In this document: positions 6,093 through 7,475 of the stretch, piece by piece
Layout of the letters: each line of letters begins with the position of its first letter
Position numbering within the stretch: the stretch's first letter is position 1
DNA from: JBBQTQ01 sp038213135
Lineage (GTDB): Bacteria > Actinomycetota > Thermoleophilia > Gaiellales > Gaiellaceae
Length of the DNA stretch: 7,475 nucleotides
NCBI GenBank assembly: GCA_038213135.1
Contig: JBBQTQ010000104.1
Span: 1-7,475, forward strand
Direction: 5' to 3'
Position numbers and translations under genes: made by a program
The notes under the pieces: generated by a model
Databases searched by the model: none
Told to the model about the DNA's origin: nothing
What the model saw: only the letters and a program-made list of their open reading frames with translations

Positions 6093-6452
6093 CTGACCCA
6101 GCCCGATTCGCTCGCACAGGCCCGTCGCATCGCCGCTCTCGCCCAGGAGAAACTGGCGAGAGATGTCGTGATCCTCGACATGCGGCCGGTGTGCAGCTAC
6201 ACGGACTTCTTCGTCCTCGCCACCGGGCAGAACCCGCGGCAGACGAAGTCGATCTACGACGAGGTGCACAACCAGCTGAAGCACGACGGCCGCGTCCTCC
6301 CGCGCTCGGTCGAAGGGACGCGCGACGCAGGCTGGATCGTCGCCGACTATCTCGACGTCGTCCTGCACGTCTTCACCCCCGAAACGCGCTCGTACTACCG
6401 GCTCGAAGACCTCTGGGGGGACGTCCCCTCGGTGGACGTTGCCGCCGGCTGA
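6093..6452 (+). CDS. rsfS: Ribosome silencing factor RsfS (Iojap family), probable CTG start
   Basis: RsfS binds L14 on the 50S subunit and blocks joining with 30S when nutrients fall. From CTG 6093 the protein is 119 residues, the normal family size. It has the N-terminal helix 'ARRIAALAQEKLARDVVILD' (10-29), TDFFVLATG (37-45), 'VEG-T-R' with GWIVADYLDVVLHVF (73-94) and YYRLEDLWGD (101-110), the latter being the family's C-terminal signature. The first conventional start, GTG 6168, would remove the first helix. An ATG at 6054 is in the same frame and overlaps the nadD stop, but is cut off by TAG 6069-6071. So either CTG is used, or the true ATG/GTG/TTG has mutated or been misread. Function is clear; the start is the uncertain part. 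Confidence 0.9.
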   Translation: MTQPDSLAQARRIAALAQEKLARDVVILDMRPVCSYTDFFVLATGQNPRQTKSIYDEVHNQLKHDGRVLPRSVEGTRDAGWIVADYLDVVLHVFTPETRSYYRLEDLWGDVPSVDVAAG

Positions 6453-6466
6453 CGTTGTCTGCTCTG

Positions 6467-6472
6467 TAAACT
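6467..6472 (+). promoter_or_regulatory. Possible -10 element before the endonuclease remnant
   Basis: TAAACT lies 11 bases before GTG 6484 with no ribosome-binding site between, which would give an almost leaderless transcript. It fits the TAnnCT pattern seen before rplU, obg, rsfS and the tRNA. No -35 is seen at 16-18 bases. Confidence 0.35.
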
Positions 6473-6483
6473 ACCATTCCGGT

Positions 6484-6867
6484 GTGACGCCGGATCAGAA
6501 AGGCTCGATCGCCGAGGCCGCAATCGTCTGCGCCGCGGTCAAGCTTGGAGTGGGTGTGCTGAAGCCGGTGTGTGCAACGCAAGTGGGCGCCTGTCACGAT
6601 GGTGTGATCGTTGTTCCATGTCGGTCGTGTCGAAGAAGCGCAGAGGGCTACGTGCGACGGCCGTACACGTCCGGAGAGGTGGACGCGATCGCTGCGTACT
6701 GCCCTGATACCGACAGGTGCTACCTCGTCCCGCCGCATCTTTTTTCCGGCCGGCCGTCGATGCACCTGAGGCTATTGCCGACGCGCAACAACCAGCAGCT
6801 GCGCGTGAATTGGGCCCGCGACTACGAGTTCGGGCCGTCTACACTGAAGCCGCGCAAGGGGCCGTAG
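6484..6867 (+). pseudogene. Degenerate group I intron-associated PD-(D/E)XK endonuclease abutting a tRNA
   Basis: The frame from GTG 6484 reads 'TPDQKGSIAEAAIV..AAVKLGVGVLKPV', then 'VVPCRSCRR', 'EVDAIAAYCPDTDRCYLVPP', 'LRLLPTRNNQQ' and 'VNWARDYEF'. I recognise these from the I-Ssp6803I-like family (Pfam PDDEXK_5) of homing endonucleases. Intact members carry between the first two blocks a 'RYDL' active-site strand and a 'VQCKWA' strand. Here the first is gone, and the second survives only in another frame (6572-6589: V-Q-R-K-W-A). So a deletion of roughly 15-20 codons and two compensating shifts have removed the catalytic core while keeping the frame open. An alternative TTG start at 6439 overlaps rsfS. 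The last ten codons (6835-6864) are probably tRNA upstream DNA. Stop TAG (6865-6867) lies inside the tRNA. Visibly more AT than its neighbours, fitting transfer. Confidence 0.75.
6840..6845 (+). promoter_or_regulatory. Probable -10 element of the tRNA-Ala gene, inside the endonuclease frame
   Basis: TACACT, identical to the elements before rplU and rsfS, ends 12 bases before the mature tRNA 5' end. RNA would start near 6852, leaving a leader of about six bases for RNase P to remove. It lies within codons S-T-L of the endonuclease remnant's tail. Confidence 0.5.
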
Positions 6868-6933
6868 CTCAGCTGGAAGAGCACCGCCATGGCATGGCGG
6901 GGGTCAGGGGTTCGAATCCCCTCGGCTCCACCA
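6858..6933 (+). tRNA. tRNA-Ala(GGC), CCA encoded
   Basis: A complete 76-nt cloverleaf. Acceptor GGGGCCG (6858-6864) pairs with CGGCTCC (6923-6929) with a G3:U70 wobble, the alanine identity signal. The D stem is GCTC/GAGC (6867-6870, 6879-6882). The anticodon stem is CCGCC/GGCGG (6884-6888, 6896-6900), with loop ATGGCAT and anticodon GGC at 6891-6893. The variable loop is GGGTC, and the T stem AGGGG/CCCCT holds loop TTCGAAT. Discriminator A6930 is followed by encoded CCA. It reads GCC (and GCU) alanine codons, heavily used in this GC-rich window. No intron interrupts it. Its first ten bases are shared with the upstream endonuclease remnant frame. Confidence 0.97.
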
Positions 6934-6947
6934 AGAGTGGCAGGTAC

Positions 6948-6991
6948 GAACCCCCGAGCTCTTCGTCTTACTCGGGGGTTCTTGCCGTTTT
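6948..6991 (+). terminator. Intrinsic terminator after tRNA-Ala
   Basis: GAACCCCCGAG (6948-6958) and CTCGGGGGTTC (6971-6981) form a perfect 11-bp stem with a 12-nt loop. A T-rich stretch TTGCCGTTTT (6982-6991) follows. It starts 14 bases after the CCA end, as expected for the end of a single tRNA transcript. Confidence 0.85.
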
Positions 6992-7101
6992 CGACGCCGA
7001 GCTCGTCGAGCGCGTTTCAGCTTCGCCGGCGGTGTGAGCGGCGATCCCGGGCAAGCCTCGGCGGCCTGGGCCTGTGCCCGACGACCGCGGGGCTTGCTGA
7101 T

Positions 7102-7272
7102 CTAACGTAGCTCCCCGGCGCTCGGCAACGCCGCGAGTGCACAGACGACGACGGCGCCCAGGCGGACGAGCCGCGGCGCCTTTCTCAGATGGTTCATTTC
7201 GTTCACCTTCTCGAGCAACGTCCTCGGCTGAGTCGCGGCCAGGCTGGCGTCGCCGAAGGCAAAGAACAGCGC
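7102..7272 (-). pseudogene. Possible remnant or small membrane ORF
   Basis: An open minus-strand frame runs from just after a stop (7273-7275) to TAG at 7104-7102. From ATG 7197 it gives a 31-residue peptide with a basic start (MNHLRKAPR) and a hydrophobic segment (LGAVVVCALAALPSAG). That looks like a signal peptide or single membrane helix, with a modest GAAGGTG ribosome-binding site before the ATG. The frame stays protein-like further upstream (FGDASLAATQPRTLLEKVNE), suggesting the end of a larger decayed gene. I do not recognise the family, and chance is a real alternative. Confidence 0.25.
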
Positions 7273-7305
7273 TCAGAGAGCCCAGCTTGGATATAGCCGG
7301 CGTCG

Positions 7306-7346
7306 GTGCAATTGCACGGGCCGGCCTCCCCGATCAGACCGGTCTG
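7306..7346. promoter_or_regulatory. Two 12-bp palindromes, candidate operator pair
   Basis: GTGCAATTGCAC (7306-7317) and CAGACCGGTCTG (7335-7346) are each perfectly self-complementary, with centres 29 bp apart. The first is also flanked by GCCGGC copies at 7296-7301 and 7320-7325. The two cores differ, so one regulator binding both is not implied. They lie about 90-130 bases upstream of the gene at 7438. Confidence 0.4.
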
Positions 7347-7380
7347 TGAACCGATTATGGGTGGGGTGCGAATGAGCCTT

Positions 7381-7423
7381 ACCGGCGGTCGGTTCGAATG
7401 TCTATTGCCCAGTCTCCGCCGGT
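7381..7423 (+). repeat. Inverted repeat in the probable leader of the gene at 7438
   Basis: ACCGGCGG (7381-7388) pairs with CCGCCGGT (7416-7423) across 27 bases. The right arm ends at the edge of the GAGAGGGGAG ribosome-binding region (7424-7433), so a folded leader could sit next to the initiation site. There is no T-run, so it is not a terminator. Confidence 0.4.
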
Positions 7424-7437
7424 GAGAGGGGAGTCAC

Positions 7438-7475
7438 ATGTCTGATCTTCCGTGTTTGGAGGAGCTTGACGTCGA
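7438..7475 (+). CDS. Start of an unidentified protein (runs out of window)
   Basis: ATG 7438 is preceded by a purine-rich GAGAGGGGAG (7424-7433) ending four bases before it, a good ribosome-binding site. It is followed by MSDLPCLEELDV before the sequence stops. Twelve codons are too few to name a family. Direction and spacing suggest a new transcription unit downstream of the tRNA terminator. Confidence 0.55.
   Translation, partial: MSDLPCLEELDV

Larger units (their letters stand above)
6992..7437. other. 446-bp stretch without a convincing gene
   Basis: No reading frame here shows family-like sequence on either strand. It holds a short minus-strand open frame (7102-7272), two 12-bp palindromes (7306-7317, 7335-7346) and a long-loop inverted repeat (7381-7423). 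GCAAGCC (near 7050) is also mirrored by GGCTTGC (near 7091-7098). It most likely acts as the upstream control region of the gene starting at 7438 plus degraded DNA. Confidence 0.5.

Noticed and set aside
6738..6752. T6 run followed by GGCCGGCC as a terminator inside the endonuclease remnant
   Set aside because: The T-run precedes the palindrome rather than following a stem, so it does not fit terminator order on the plus strand; in the coding frame it simply encodes part of the P-x-LFSGR block.
6858..6933. Group I intron within the tRNA, as expected for the endonuclease family
   Set aside because: The cloverleaf is continuous with all stems paired and no insertion, so no intron is present here.
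6717..7037. Plus-strand open frame running through the tRNA with a 'GAVAQLEEHRHGMAGVRGSNPLGST' type stretch (residue run split here as GAVAQLEEH and RGSNPLGST)
   Set aside because: These residues are simply the translation of the tRNA-Ala gene, a common false protein ending.

Overview
This is a GC-rich bacterial chromosomal segment. Its core is the conserved ribosome-assembly and NAD cluster rng - rplU - rpmA - obg - nadD - rsfS, all on the plus strand. High GC, GTG/TTG/CTG starts, a leaderless-looking obg gene, Lys/Ala/Pro-rich tails on L21 and RNase G/E, and a PD-(D/E)XK 'group I intron-associated' endonuclease remnant beside a tRNA all suggest an actinobacterium. From memory of such genomes I lean towards Thermoleophilia (Gaiella/Solirubrobacter-like), but this is an inference, not a demonstrated assignment.

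Layout. Bases 1-56 hold the first 18 codons of an IS5-type transposase (minus strand, cut by the window edge). Bases 137-514 encode a carboxymuconolactone decarboxylase family protein (minus). A GC-rich foldback region separates it from a small plus-strand hypothetical gene (682-876). From 1000 to 3549 runs a large RNase E/G with basic and acidic extensions and a TRAM-like domain after the zinc-link. Then come rplU (3599-4054) and rpmA (4054-4308, overlapping by 1 nt), and obg (4367-5512), which is separated from rpmA by a perfect 21-bp palindrome and a -10 element six bases from its ATG. nadD follows (GTG start, 4-nt overlap), then rsfS, which appears to start at CTG 6093. Next are a damaged homing-endonuclease-like gene (6484-6867), an intact tRNA-Ala(GGC) (6858-6933) and a strong terminator. 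The last ~450 bases hold no convincing gene but contain two 12-bp palindromes and a leader inverted repeat in front of a gene that begins at 7438 and runs out of the window.

How it works together. L21 and L27 are large-subunit proteins, Obg is a GTPase in 50S assembly, RsfS silences idle 50S subunits and RNase E/G processes rRNA and mRNA. NadD makes the NAD precursor and commonly sits between obg and rsfS. A recurring -10-like hexamer TAnnCT (TACACT three times, TACGCT, TAAACT) stands before rplU, obg, rsfS, the endonuclease remnant and the tRNA.

The most unusual part is 6439-6933. The endonuclease remnant has lost its catalytic core through what looks like a deletion plus compensating frameshifts. 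Its last codons contain the putative tRNA promoter, and its stop codon is made by bases 8-10 of the tRNA. I found no CRISPR array and no clearly new multi-gene system.
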